52,667 bases of DNA from a virus: positions 1 to 52,667 of IMG/VR virus record IMGVR_UViG_3300008740_000012; one strand, given 5' to 3'. The stretch's first letter is position 1. Each line of letters starts with the position of its first letter. A program made the position numbers and the translations under genes. This document shows, piece after piece, positions 28,340 through 36,606 of the stretch. A model generated the notes under the pieces. That model did not search any database. It saw only the letters and a list, made by a program, of their open reading frames with translations, and was not told the DNA's origin.

Positions 28340-28365
28340 CACCAACGTTAGTATCATCTAAAAGA

Positions 28366-28406
28366 AATCAGGGAGTGTCCATCACGGATGCTCCCTGATT
28401 CTTTTT
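28366..28406 (+). terminator. Strong rho-independent terminator after gp23
   Basis: A 15-bp stem (with two G-U pairs) of AATCAGGGAGTGTCC against GGATGCTCCCTGATT, with a 5-base loop, is followed by C and five T. It should end the head-gene transcript. Confidence 0.9.
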
Positions 28407-28414
28407 CGGCCTTT

Positions 28415-28422
28415 CCTAAATA
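28415..28422 (+). promoter_or_regulatory. Possible divergent late promoter CCTAAATA
   Basis: This differs from TATAAATA at two positions but lies just after the gp23 terminator and 23 bases before the next gene, where a new start of transcription is needed. Confidence 0.3.
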
Positions 28423-28445
28423 TATACAGGAGGAGAATTGAACAA

Positions 28446-28955
28446 ATGGCAAAAACATATTCATCACAACCAGACAACATTAATTTCTTATCTCCTGTTG
28501 GATTCAAATTCAACATAGAATTCCTACCTCTGACAAATTACTTCTTGACATCTGCAAATCTCCCAGGGATTTCATTGGCAGAGGTCAATCAACCCACACC
28601 ACTCATGCAAACTCAAGTTCCGGGCAATGATCTTGTATTTGATCCGTTGAATATAACTTTCCTTGTTGATGAAAATTTGAATAACTGGAGAGAACTTTAC
28701 GATTGGTTATTTGGTCTTGGGTTTCCATCCGAGTATCCTGAATATAAAAACCAAAAATACAATAAGACAATATATTCAGATGCAACCCTAAGTATATTGA
28801 ATTCCAATATGAATGTTAATTATAATATATTATTTAAGGACTTGTTTCCTACAAACCTGTCAGAGCTATCCTTTGATTCGGCTTCCACCGATGTTGAAGG
28901 AATGAAAGCAACGGCAACTTTCAGATATCTTACATATTCTTATGAAAAAGTATGA
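28446..28955 (+). CDS. Tail tube-fold protein (gp3-like by position)
   Basis: A 169-residue protein preceded by AGGAGG. It contains N-F-L-S-P-V-G-F-K-F, S-A-N-L-P-G-I-S-L, P-G-N-D-L-V-F-D-P-L-N-I-T-F-L-V-D-E-N-L-N-N-W, and W-L-F-G-L-G-F-P. This layout is close to tail tube-fold proteins of marine T4-like phages. The slot between gp23 and UvsY is usually annotated gp3 (tail tube terminator/tail completion) in these phages. Tail tube-related fold is fairly secure; gp3 identity rests on position. Confidence 0.6.
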   Translation: MAKTYSSQPDNINFLSPVGFKFNIEFLPLTNYFLTSANLPGISLAEVNQPTPLMQTQVPGNDLVFDPLNITFLVDENLNNWRELYDWLFGLGFPSEYPEYKNQKYNKTIYSDATLSILNSNMNVNYNILFKDLFPTNLSELSFDSASTDVEGMKATATFRYLTYSYEKV

Positions 28956-28963
28956 TTTGCCCC

Positions 28964-28991
28964 TTGACAAGAAATCTGTAAATGGTATACT
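28964..28991 (+). promoter_or_regulatory. Consensus sigma70 promoter before uvsY
   Basis: TTGACA (28964-28969), a 16-base spacer and TATACT (28986-28991) form a near-perfect host-type promoter. It is the best sigma70 match noticed in the window. It leaves an untranslated leader of roughly 75 bases before uvsY and probably drives early or middle expression of uvsY, uvsW and gene 55. Confidence 0.8.
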
Positions 28992-29074
28992 ATACACAAT
29001 TTCAGACGTGGGCGGACATCTGTTGGTTCGAGCAGTTGTTGTTATTTAATATAATATAAGGAGTATATTTAAAT

Positions 29075-29530
29075 ATGAATCTTATTGAAGTTACTCATAT
29101 TGAAGACATCTATGAGATGTGGAACAAAGACAGCAAAATTGACACTTTGACGTTGGATGAAGAAAGCATTAAGACTCCTGCTCTGCATTCCAAGTATGTT
29201 CGTATGCTCGGTGACGAGAGACGACAACTAAAGCGAATGCTCTATACACACAAAGTTCTTGAAAAAGACAAGAGTGAATATTATCGAGGAGCGATGTGTG
29301 AGGAGGATTTGGCTGCGCGTGGATGGGAACCATTTGATGTAAGGATATTGAAAACCGACATTCCAAAGTATGTTGACGGGGACAAGGATGTCGTAAAGCA
29401 TCTGATTCAAATCTCTGACCAGAACGAAAAGGTTGAGTTGTTGATTTCCATCTTGAAGACAATCAATAGCAGAAATTGGGATATCCGAAATGCAATCGAA
29501 TGGCGCAAGTTTCTTGGTGGAGTCAACTAA
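29075..29530 (+). CDS. uvsY: Recombination mediator UvsY
   Basis: A 151-residue protein. The N-terminal half contains I-E-D-I-Y-E-M-W, a Y-x-R-M-L segment and the L-x-x-x-K-x-E-Y-Y-x-G motif. The C-terminus I-R-N-A-I-E-W-R-K-F-L-G-G is typical of UvsY. It loads the UvsX recombinase on gp32-coated single strands. uvsX itself is not in this window. UvsW follows two bases later. Confidence 0.9.
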   Translation: MNLIEVTHIEDIYEMWNKDSKIDTLTLDEESIKTPALHSKYVRMLGDERRQLKRMLYTHKVLEKDKSEYYRGAMCEEDLAARGWEPFDVRILKTDIPKYVDGDKDVVKHLIQISDQNEKVELLISILKTINSRNWDIRNAIEWRKFLGGVN

Positions 29531-29532
29531 CA

Positions 29533-31002
29533 ATGCCATCACCAGACAAGGTGATTGTCCATAAGAAGGATGATGTATATCTGTGGGTTAGTACCGAACC
29601 ATACATTACTCGCGAACTATCTGATTATTTTACGTTTGACGTGCCATCTGCCAAGTTTCATCCATCATACAAGATGGGTGCCTGGGATGGAAAAATACGT
29701 CTTTTGAACTATAAAGACGGAACCATCTATGCAGGATTGGTGTCTCATATTAAAGCATTCTGTGAAGAAAGAGGATATCTTTTTGTACATGATGAGGAAG
29801 GCGATGAAAACTTCTCATTACACGAAGCCATTGAATTTATTGAATCATTGAACCTTCCATCCAAATACACTCCGCGCAATTATCAAGTAGACTCGTTTGT
29901 GACAGCAGTTCGCAAACGACGCATGTTGATCGAGTCACCCACTGGCTCTGGCAAGAGTCTGATTATTTACCTATTAATCAGACTGTACATGACAAAACAC
30001 AAAAACAAGAATTTGATTATTGTTCCATCCACTTCGTTGGTGGCACAAATGAAGAAAGATTTTGGCGATTATGGATTGGATGTTTCTGCAATACATGAAA
30101 TCATGTCCGGGCGAGACAAGCAAACCGACAAACCAATTGTAATATCAACGTGGCAGTCATTATTCAGAATGCCCAAAGGCTATTTTGACCAATTTGGAAC
30201 AGTCATTGTGGATGAGTGTCATGGCGTGAAGGCCAAGTCCCTTACCAACATTCTTACCAAAATGGTCAACACACCACATCGGTTTGGTACAACAGGCACA
30301 CTCGACGGGTCACTGACTAACAAACTGGTCATTGAAGGGCTATTGGGCAAGGCACGAAAAGACACCACCACCAAAAAGTTGATTGACGAGAAGATTTTGT
30401 CTGAATTCATGATAAAAGCCATTGTGCTAAAGCATCAAAAGAAAATTCCTTCGGATCTCAAATACCAAGATGAGATTGATTACCTTGTCGGCAATGAATC
30501 ACGAAACGGGTTTATCAAGAATCTGGTATTGAGCCTTGAAGGAAATACGCTTGTGTTATTCAACTATGTCGAAAAGCATGGTATTCCACTATTCAAGGCA
30601 ATAAAGGATGATGCCGCTGTCGGAAGAAAGGTATTTTTTGTGTATGGTGGCACAGAGCTATCAAAGCGTGAAGATGTACGGGCTGCCGTAGAACAAGAGG
30701 ACAATGCAATCATTGTTGCGTCGTCTGGCATGTATTCACAGGGCATTAACATCAAGAGATTGAGCAACATAGTATTTACACACCCAGGAAAATCGAGAAT
30801 AAGAACACTGCAAAGTATTGGTCGTGCATTGCGGAGAGTAAATGATGAAGAAGCGATATTGTATGATATTGTGGATGATTTGACCAATGGAAGAAAGACA
30901 AAGAATTTCTCGTTGAAGCATTACCAAGAACGGTTTGCCACATACAAATCAGAGAAGTTCAAAGTCAAAACATATAATGTAAAATTAAAAGGAGATAATT
31001 AG
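29533..31002 (+). CDS. uvsW: ATP-dependent helicase UvsW
   Basis: The start at 29533 immediately follows uvsY; an upstream in-frame start would lie inside uvsY. The 489-residue SF2 helicase has an N-terminal domain containing G-A-W-D-G-K-I-R-L-L, Walker A S-P-T-G-S-G-K-S (about 136-143), a DEAH-family box V-D-E-C-H-G and T-T-G-T-L motif III. The final motif VI is Q-S-I-G-R-A-L-R-R. UvsW unwinds R-loops and branched DNA and helps switch T4 from origin- to recombination-dependent replication. Confidence 0.93.
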   Translation: MPSPDKVIVHKKDDVYLWVSTEPYITRELSDYFTFDVPSAKFHPSYKMGAWDGKIRLLNYKDGTIYAGLVSHIKAFCEERGYLFVHDEEGDENFSLHEAIEFIESLNLPSKYTPRNYQVDSFVTAVRKRRMLIESPTGSGKSLIIYLLIRLYMTKHKNKNLIIVPSTSLVAQMKKDFGDYGLDVSAIHEIMSGRDKQTDKPIVISTWQSLFRMPKGYFDQFGTVIVDECHGVKAKSLTNILTKMVNTPHRFGTTGTLDGSLTNKLVIEGLLGKARKDTTTKKLIDEKILSEFMIKAIVLKHQKKIPSDLKYQDEIDYLVGNESRNGFIKNLVLSLEGNTLVLFNYVEKHGIPLFKAIKDDAAVGRKVFFVYGGTELSKREDVRAAVEQEDNAIIVASSGMYSQGINIKRLSNIVFTHPGKSRIRTLQSIGRALRRVNDEEAILYDIVDDLTNGRKTKNFSLKHYQERFATYKSEKFKVKTYNVKLKGDN

Positions 31003-31008
31003 TGTGAT

Positions 31009-31626
31009 ATGAGAAATAAATCAGAACATTATGTAGACAACAAGGAGTTTCTTAAACTCATGTTGGAGTTCAAAGAAGAAACAGAGGCAGCAAAAACCAA
31101 TGGAAAGGAGACTCCAAAGATACCGAATGAAATCGGAGAGATATTTGTGAAGATTGCAACACACCTTTCGTTCAAATCCAACTTCATCAATTATGCGTTT
31201 CGTGAAGACATGATTGCAGATGGAATTGAGAATTGCATACAGTATGTGCATAACTTTGACCCAGAGAAATCAAGAAACCCGTTTGCCTATTTCACTCAAA
31301 TCATCTACTATGCATTCCTGCGTAGGATTCAAAAAGAGAAGAAACAACTCTATGTCCGATACAAATCTTTGGAGCATTCACAAATAATGAATTCGCTTGG
31401 TAATGAATTAAATGAAGAAGATTTGCGTAATATGACCAGCATAGGAGCAAGCAAATTGTATGACAACATGAGTGAATTCATTGAAACCTTTGAAGATTCA
31501 ATGGAAAAGAAAAAAGAGATAAAGAGCAAACAAAGAAAGACAGTCACAAAGAAGAAGAAACCTCAAAGGACTGGAAACAGTGTCCTACGGTTTGCAACAA
31601 ATTTGAGCGAAGAAGAAAAAGTATGA
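31009..31626 (+). CDS. 55: Late-transcription sigma factor gp55
   Basis: A 205-residue protein with N-Y-A-F-R-E-D-M-I-A-D-G-I-E-N-C and F-D-P-E-K-S-R-N-P-F-A-Y-F-T-Q-I-I-Y-Y-A-F-L-R-R-I-Q-K-E-K-K, the sigma region 2 segment conserved in gp55. It lets host RNA polymerase recognise TATAAATA promoters, many of which occur in this window. The C-terminus is Lys-rich. It overlaps gp47 by 4 bases (ATGA). Confidence 0.92.
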   Translation: MRNKSEHYVDNKEFLKLMLEFKEETEAAKTNGKETPKIPNEIGEIFVKIATHLSFKSNFINYAFREDMIADGIENCIQYVHNFDPEKSRNPFAYFTQIIYYAFLRRIQKEKKQLYVRYKSLEHSQIMNSLGNELNEEDLRNMTSIGASKLYDNMSEFIETFEDSMEKKKEIKSKQRKTVTKKKKPQRTGNSVLRFATNLSEEEKV

Positions 31627-32678
31627 AAATTGCACTTGTAACAGATACCCATGCGGGGGTAAGGAACGATAGTGATACTTTTGCCGATTATCAGTACAAA
31701 TTCTGGTATGACGTATTTTTCCCTTATTTGGAAGAGCATAACATCAATCATATTATACACTTAGGAGACATTACAGACAGGCGAAAGTGGATAAATTATA
31801 AAACGTTGCATCGGTTCAGAGCACTGATTAACAAAATGGCAAATGAGTACAATCTCAGGGTAATCATTGGCAATCATGACACCTATTTCAAGAATACCAA
31901 TGAAGTAAACTCAATGAATTGCCTGTTTAACAAGGGCTTTTCAACAGAAGACCTTGGCGGTTTTCAGGCATACACTCAGGCAACCGACATGTATATTGGA
32001 ACAGATAAGCCTATCTTGTTTGTTCCTTGGATTAACTCAGGAAACCTTGAACACACGCTTCAAGCAATTGGAGAGTCAAAAGCAGATGTGTGTATGGGGC
32101 ATTTGAATCTTAATGGATTTGAAATGGCACGGGGTTTGTACAATACAGAAGGCATGGACAGAAAGATATTCAGCAAATTTGACATGGTGTTGAGTGGTCA
32201 TTTTCACCAGAGGTCACACAAGGATAACATCTGGTATCTTGGTTCGCCGTTTGAGCAGACATGGATTGATCATGGCGAAGAACGTGGATTTCACACCTTG
32301 GATACGGAAACACTGGATTTGGAGTTTATAGAAAACCCACACAAGATGTTTGCCAAGATTTTCTATGATGGCAATATTGCCGATGATGTGGACGTTTCCA
32401 ATTACACAGGAATGGCAGTCAAGATTATCGTGAATCAAATAGACGACCAGTATTTGTTTAACAAATTTATTGAAGAGATGGAAGCTGCCGACCCTTGGCA
32501 TATGCAAATTATTGACAATACTGATGTGTCAAATGCCGATGATATAGAAATAGAGCATATTGAAAGCAAGGGTACAATTGAACTACTCAATGATTACATT
32601 GAGCAAAGAGATTATGACAACAAGGATGAGGTCAAAAGCCTCATGCGCGATTTGTTTGACGAAGCCATTTCGTCATAA
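31623..32678 (+). CDS. 47: Recombination endonuclease subunit gp47 (Mre11-like)
   Basis: A 351-residue calcineurin-type phosphoesterase. Metal-binding motifs are D-T-H-A-G (about 8-12), H-L-G-D-I-T-D-R-R (about 46), G-N-H-D-T-Y (about 82) and G-H-F-H-Q-R-S. With gp46 it forms the Mre11-Rad50-type complex that resects DNA ends for recombination-dependent replication. It overlaps gp55 and is followed by gp46. Confidence 0.95.
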   Translation: MKIALVTDTHAGVRNDSDTFADYQYKFWYDVFFPYLEEHNINHIIHLGDITDRRKWINYKTLHRFRALINKMANEYNLRVIIGNHDTYFKNTNEVNSMNCLFNKGFSTEDLGGFQAYTQATDMYIGTDKPILFVPWINSGNLEHTLQAIGESKADVCMGHLNLNGFEMARGLYNTEGMDRKIFSKFDMVLSGHFHQRSHKDNIWYLGSPFEQTWIDHGEERGFHTLDTETLDLEFIENPHKMFAKIFYDGNIADDVDVSNYTGMAVKIIVNQIDDQYLFNKFIEEMEAADPWHMQIIDNTDVSNADDIEIEHIESKGTIELLNDYIEQRDYDNKDEVKSLMRDLFDEAISS

Positions 32679-32702
32679 TGGTGCAATAAAGGAGATATCA
32701 AA

Positions 32703-34457
32703 TTGATTGTATTTAAGAAGATTCGCTATAAGAATTTCCTGTCATCAGGAAACGTCTTTACTGAATATGATCTCAATTCCAATAAGAACACGTTAATCAT
32801 TGGCAAGAATGGGTCAGGCAAGAGTACGCTACTCGATGCGCTCACCTTTGCATTGTTCGGCAAGGCATATCGCAATATCAACAAGCCGTCTCTTGTCAAT
32901 ACCATCAACCAGAAGGATTGTATGGTAGAGCTTGAGTTTACCATTGGCAACAAGTCACATTTCATTCGTCGGGGCCTAAAGCCTAACGTCTTTGATGTGG
33001 TCGTCGATGGAATGGAACTTGACAAGATGGCATCTGCAAAGGATTTCCAGAACAACCTTGAAAACAATACACTCAAGATGAACTACAAGTCGTTTTGTTC
33101 TGTTGTTATTCTGGGTGCGCGTTACGATTCATTCATGAACATGACACCTGCCGACAGACGTAAGGTAGTAGAGGATGTGTTGGACATTGAAATTTTCTCT
33201 GAAATGAATGTGGTATTGAAGGACCGATTGGCCAAGCTCAAGGAATCAATTCGTGACAACAACTCCAATATTCAATTGAACGAAGAGAAAAAGGAATTGC
33301 AGATTTTGAATATGGCAGCAACAATGAAGGAGCGTCAGGAGGATATTGACAAAAAGACAGAGCAGTTACAAACAATACAGAATGCCGTTGCCAAAGAGAC
33401 AAGATTGTTGGTAGACGAAAAAGCTCTGCACAAAAAATTGTCCACCGAGATTGATAAGGTCAGGGGCCCTGTAGAGAAGAAAAAGAAGAATGCCGATGAC
33501 ATTTTTCGTGACCTGAACAAGAACAGAACAAAGGTTGCAAAGGAACATCAATTCTTTGAGGGTCATGATACCTGCCCTACATGTGAACAGGAGATTGAAG
33601 AACAGTTTCGTAATCACATGATAAGCACAAAAGAAAACAAGGCATCCGAGTTAGATTCGGCAATTCGTTCATTGACCGAAACAATCACAAATATTGACAA
33701 GGAACTTGAAGATGTGCGTGCATTAGAAATCAAATATGAAGAACAACGCAACAAGTTGACTACTCATGAGACTGATATTTTGATGGGCATCAAACAAGTC
33801 AAAAGCCTTAATGATGAAATTGATACATTGAACAGTCGTCAGGAAGACACCCACGAAGGCGACCGTGCAAAGGTGCTTGAAGATATCGAATGCCAAATTG
33901 TTGATTTGATGGACGACAAGGTTGAGCTTATGAGCAAGAAGAAATCACATGATGTGGCATATGATCTACTCAAGGATTCAGGAATAAAGTCAAAGATTAT
34001 TGAGAATTACCTGCCAATCATCAATGCACAAATCAATCAACACCTACGGGACTTGGATTTCTATGTCAAGTTTGAATTGGACGAAACATTCAACGAAACC
34101 ATCAAGTCAAGACATTTGGACGAGTTCACATACGATTCATTCAGTGAAGGTGAAAAAGCACGCATTGACCTTGCACTGTTGTTCACATGGCGAAAAATTG
34201 CCGAGTTGAAGAACAGCGTGAGTACCAATCTGCTGATTCTGGATGAGGTGTTCGATGGTTCATTGGATGCCATTGGTGCCGATGAGGTCATGGCAAAGTT
34301 GTTATTCAATCGCTCCGAGCATTTCAATGGAGAGATCAGAGACACGCAAAAGGATAATACCAATGTGTTTGTGATTAGTCACAAGATTGATTTGGTGGAC
34401 AAGTTTGAGGACACAATCAAGTTTGAAAAGGTGAAGGGGTTTTCACGAAAGAGTTAA
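32703..34457 (+). CDS. 46: Recombination endonuclease subunit gp46 (Rad50-like), TTG start
   Basis: The start is a TTG at 32703, placed 7 bases after AAGGAGAT; no ATG fits the conserved N-terminus. The 584-residue protein has I-R-Y-K-N-F-L-S-S-G, Walker A G-K-N-G-S-G-K-S (34-41), long coiled coils with the zinc hook C-P-T-C (291-294), the signature F-S-E-G-E-K-A-R-I-D-L-A and Walker B L-I-L-D-E-V-F-D. It is the ATPase partner of gp47. Confidence 0.95.
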   Translation: MIVFKKIRYKNFLSSGNVFTEYDLNSNKNTLIIGKNGSGKSTLLDALTFALFGKAYRNINKPSLVNTINQKDCMVELEFTIGNKSHFIRRGLKPNVFDVVVDGMELDKMASAKDFQNNLENNTLKMNYKSFCSVVILGARYDSFMNMTPADRRKVVEDVLDIEIFSEMNVVLKDRLAKLKESIRDNNSNIQLNEEKKELQILNMAATMKERQEDIDKKTEQLQTIQNAVAKETRLLVDEKALHKKLSTEIDKVRGPVEKKKKNADDIFRDLNKNRTKVAKEHQFFEGHDTCPTCEQEIEEQFRNHMISTKENKASELDSAIRSLTETITNIDKELEDVRALEIKYEEQRNKLTTHETDILMGIKQVKSLNDEIDTLNSRQEDTHEGDRAKVLEDIECQIVDLMDDKVELMSKKKSHDVAYDLLKDSGIKSKIIENYLPIINAQINQHLRDLDFYVKFELDETFNETIKSRHLDEFTYDSFSEGEKARIDLALLFTWRKIAELKNSVSTNLLILDEVFDGSLDAIGADEVMAKLLFNRSEHFNGEIRDTQKDNTNVFVISHKIDLVDKFEDTIKFEKVKGFSRKS

Positions 34458-34460
34458 TTA

Positions 34461-34682
34461 ATGAGAAGAGAACAAACAAAAACACAAGCGTTAAAAGAAA
34501 CAGTTACAACTCGCATCGTAGGATTCATGGTCGCACTCATAACGGCTGAATTATTCGTATATGAAATGTTTGAGGTTAAAGTTTCTGTTGCACAAAATAT
34601 TGGTATAATGATATATTGGACTTGCCAAAGCATTCTTGTTGGTTACATGATGCGTCGGTTTTTTGAATTACGGGGGAAGTAA
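34461..34682 (+). CDS. Small membrane protein, DUF2061-like
   Basis: A 73-residue protein with a basic N-terminus containing A-L-K-E-T-V-T-T-R-I-V, then two hydrophobic helices (about 20-35 and 44-61) and a basic C-terminus. The pattern resembles DUF2061 inner-membrane proteins. It starts three bases after gp46. Function unknown. Confidence 0.55.
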   Translation: MRREQTKTQALKETVTTRIVGFMVALITAELFVYEMFEVKVSVAQNIGIMIYWTCQSILVGYMMRRFFELRGK

Positions 34683-34684
34683 AA

Positions 34685-35029
34685 ATGATTTATTGTTTTG
34701 ATTTGGATAATACACTGTGTGATACAAAAGTAAAAGATGGGCGAATGGACTACATGGGTGCCCTTCCTTTTATGGATAGAATTGCAATAGTCAATAGTCA
34801 CTATGATAATGGGCACACAATTTACATTGAAACAGCCAGGGGTAGTGGTTCTGGAATTGATTGGCATGAAAGAACTACCAAACAACTTGAAGGTTGGGGG
34901 TTAAAATTCCATAAACTGAGAACCGGAGTCAAGTTTGCCGCAGACATATTTGTGGACGATAAAGGTCTTTCTGATAAGGAATTTTTTGACAACCCGTGGT
35001 GGGACATGCCTTCTGATAAGAAATTTTGA
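34685..35029 (+). CDS. Small HAD-superfamily phosphatase-like protein
   Basis: A 114-residue protein starting Y-C-F-D-L-D-N-T-L-C, the HAD nucleophile motif DxDxT. It then has Y-I-E-T-A-R-G-S-G-S (motif II position; Thr/Ser and Arg), a conserved Lys near F-H-K-L-R and the acidic pair I-F-V-D-D-K. This matches short nucleotide/sugar-phosphate phosphatases without a cap domain, and all four motif regions seem present. Its leader is nearly identical to that of the next gene. Confidence 0.75.
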   Translation: MIYCFDLDNTLCDTKVKDGRMDYMGALPFMDRIAIVNSHYDNGHTIYIETARGSGSGIDWHERTTKQLEGWGLKFHKLRTGVKFAADIFVDDKGLSDKEFFDNPWWDMPSDKKF

Positions 35030-35051
35030 GAGTTACACGGGGGAAGTAAAA

Positions 35052-35522
35052 ATGACGGTTGACACTGGCAGTCAATATGAGAAACTTATTGAATCTGCAT
35101 TGAGGAACCATTCAACATATGATTTTGAAGCCCAATATGACCTTGGAATAAAACCCAGCGGAAAGCGACACCGAGCCGATATTTTTTTGGTTAACACCAA
35201 AGAAGTTATTAGTTTGAAAACTCAATCTGTGGGGGGTACTTCCGAAGAAAAAATTCCATATGAAGTATATGTTTTGCAACATGCAGTAAACAAAGGTAAT
35301 TGCAAGTCTGCAACCATTGTACTTCACGGCAATGGATGGAGAGAAAAGGATTGGTATCTATCAGGAGAGTTTTGTTTTAACATGAATTGCCCAGATGTAA
35401 AGATAATTGACCATGATGAGTTCATGAAAGAATATATTGACCACTCCATATGCAGAAATGATAAGGTGGGATTAGAAAAGTTTTTTGTGAGGATATGTTG
35501 TGACGACAATGACAACCAATAA
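35052..35522 (+). CDS. PD-(D/E)XK-type endonuclease
   Basis: The ATG at 35052 follows GGGGGAAGTAAAA. The 156-residue protein has E14 in a helix (K-L-I-E-S-A-L), then R-A-D-I-F at 41-45 and I-S-L-K-T-Q at 53-58, followed by G-G-T-S-E-E-K-I-P-Y-E-V. D43 plus K56 fits a PD-(D/E)XK nuclease core in which the second acid is replaced by Ser54, a known kind of variation. It may act as a restriction-type or DNA-processing enzyme. The neighbouring gene resembles a DNA-modification protein, raising the possibility of a cutting/protection pair. Confidence 0.6.
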   Translation: MTVDTGSQYEKLIESALRNHSTYDFEAQYDLGIKPSGKRHRADIFLVNTKEVISLKTQSVGGTSEEKIPYEVYVLQHAVNKGNCKSATIVLHGNGWREKDWYLSGEFCFNMNCPDVKIIDHDEFMKEYIDHSICRNDKVGLEKFFVRICCDDNDNQ

Positions 35523-36483
35523 TAATACCCTAATGAAATTCATGAATGATAACGAAAATGCAGAGCATGATGGATATATCCCTCCGCATGAGCGTTTCGA
35601 GAAATACGATGGCGACAAGTGTTGGCAAGGGCATCTGAGAGAATTGCACCATGAGCAGGATCTCAAGGATGCCAATTTGACACATGCAGAGGCAGCCGCA
35701 CTTCGTACATCAGATTTTGAATTTGAATATATCCCCAAGGATGACAAGGCAAAATGTCAACAGTTGATTAAATTCATTGAACGTCATGAGTGGCTGGGAA
35801 AAATGCCGACATGGCTCACGCACAGATTCGCATGGTATCTCGACGTACCCGGAAAACCCCGTGTTCTGGCTGGTGTCATCATCATGGCAACGCCGAATGC
35901 ATTTTCCAATCTGCTTGGCCCAGAAAACAGACACAAAGAAAAGCTGATTGCGCGTGGTGCCTGTATCTCATTCGGACCCAAGAATCTTGGGAGTCATATC
36001 ATCATGGAAGCCATCAAATGGATGGTCAAGAATACAGAGTTTCGCTTTTTTACGGCATACTCTGACCCTGATGCCAAAGAACTGGGCACTATATATCAGG
36101 CATGTTCATTTGCCTATTTGGGCCAAAGCAGCGGAACCAAGTATCAGTATTTCGTTCCCGGCAAAGGCTGGAAAGGCGACAAGGCATTTACCGAACGTTC
36201 CGAGTATGTACGTCATGCAAAAGACCTCGGAATTGAATTTCTGCCAGAGTGGCGGAAGGGTGGCAAAATCAACTGGAAGAATGTTCCAGATGAGGTTGCC
36301 GCAAAACTGAAACAGGCTGCAACTGCAAAGAAGGCATCATGCAAGAAACGCATTGCGGCACCCAAGCACAAGTATGTATTTGTGTTGGGCAGGGGCAAGA
36401 AGGAAACGAAGCGTCTAAGAAAATTGTTATTTGAGAACAACCCACAGTTGCCTTTGGAATATCCCAAGAACAGAGGTATATGA
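35500..36483 (+). CDS. GNAT-fold protein resembling Mom DNA-modification family
   Basis: The GTG at 35500 lies 6 bases after GAGGA; ATG codons at 35509, 35533 and 35542 are alternatives. The 327-residue protein has a charged N-terminus and then a GNAT-like core. It contains V-L-A-G-V-I-I-M, K-L-I-A-R-G-A, a helix before I-M-E-A-I-K-W-M-V, and A-Y-S-D-P-D-A-K-E-L-G-T-I-Y-Q-A-C-S-F-A-Y-L-G-Q. The last block (Y-[S/A]-D-P ... G-T-I-Y-Q-A) is what I recall of phage Mu Mom and relatives, which modify adenine to evade restriction. A basic C-terminus (about 270-327) could bind DNA. It overlaps the nuclease gene by 23 bases. Confidence 0.55.
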   Translation: MTTMTTNNNTLMKFMNDNENAEHDGYIPPHERFEKYDGDKCWQGHLRELHHEQDLKDANLTHAEAAALRTSDFEFEYIPKDDKAKCQQLIKFIERHEWLGKMPTWLTHRFAWYLDVPGKPRVLAGVIIMATPNAFSNLLGPENRHKEKLIARGACISFGPKNLGSHIIMEAIKWMVKNTEFRFFTAYSDPDAKELGTIYQACSFAYLGQSSGTKYQYFVPGKGWKGDKAFTERSEYVRHAKDLGIEFLPEWRKGGKINWKNVPDEVAAKLKQAATAKKASCKKRIAAPKHKYVFVLGRGKKETKRLRKLLFENNPQLPLEYPKNRGI

Positions 36484-36504
36484 AAGGAGGACGATACATA
36501 TACG

Positions 36505-36536
36505 CACACACACACACTATTGTTATTGTTATTGTT
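36505..36536 (+). repeat. Simple-sequence repeats in an intergenic gap
   Basis: A CA run (36505-36517) is followed by alternating ATT/GTT triplets (to 36536) between two genes. An AAGGAGG sequence at 36484-36490 has no start codon at usable distance. Similar low-complexity tracts recur at 38781, 38855 and 41530. Confidence 0.6.
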
Positions 36537-36606
36537 GTCCCGGTATAGGCCAAATCTTTGCAAGTTGCAAAATGTGGAATACTGGGCAAACAAGGAGTAT
36601 ATCATA

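Noticed and set aside
28990-29040. tRNA-like GGTTCGAGCAG in the uvsY leader
   Set aside because: Only a T-loop-like string is present; no acceptor, D or anticodon stem can be drawn around it.
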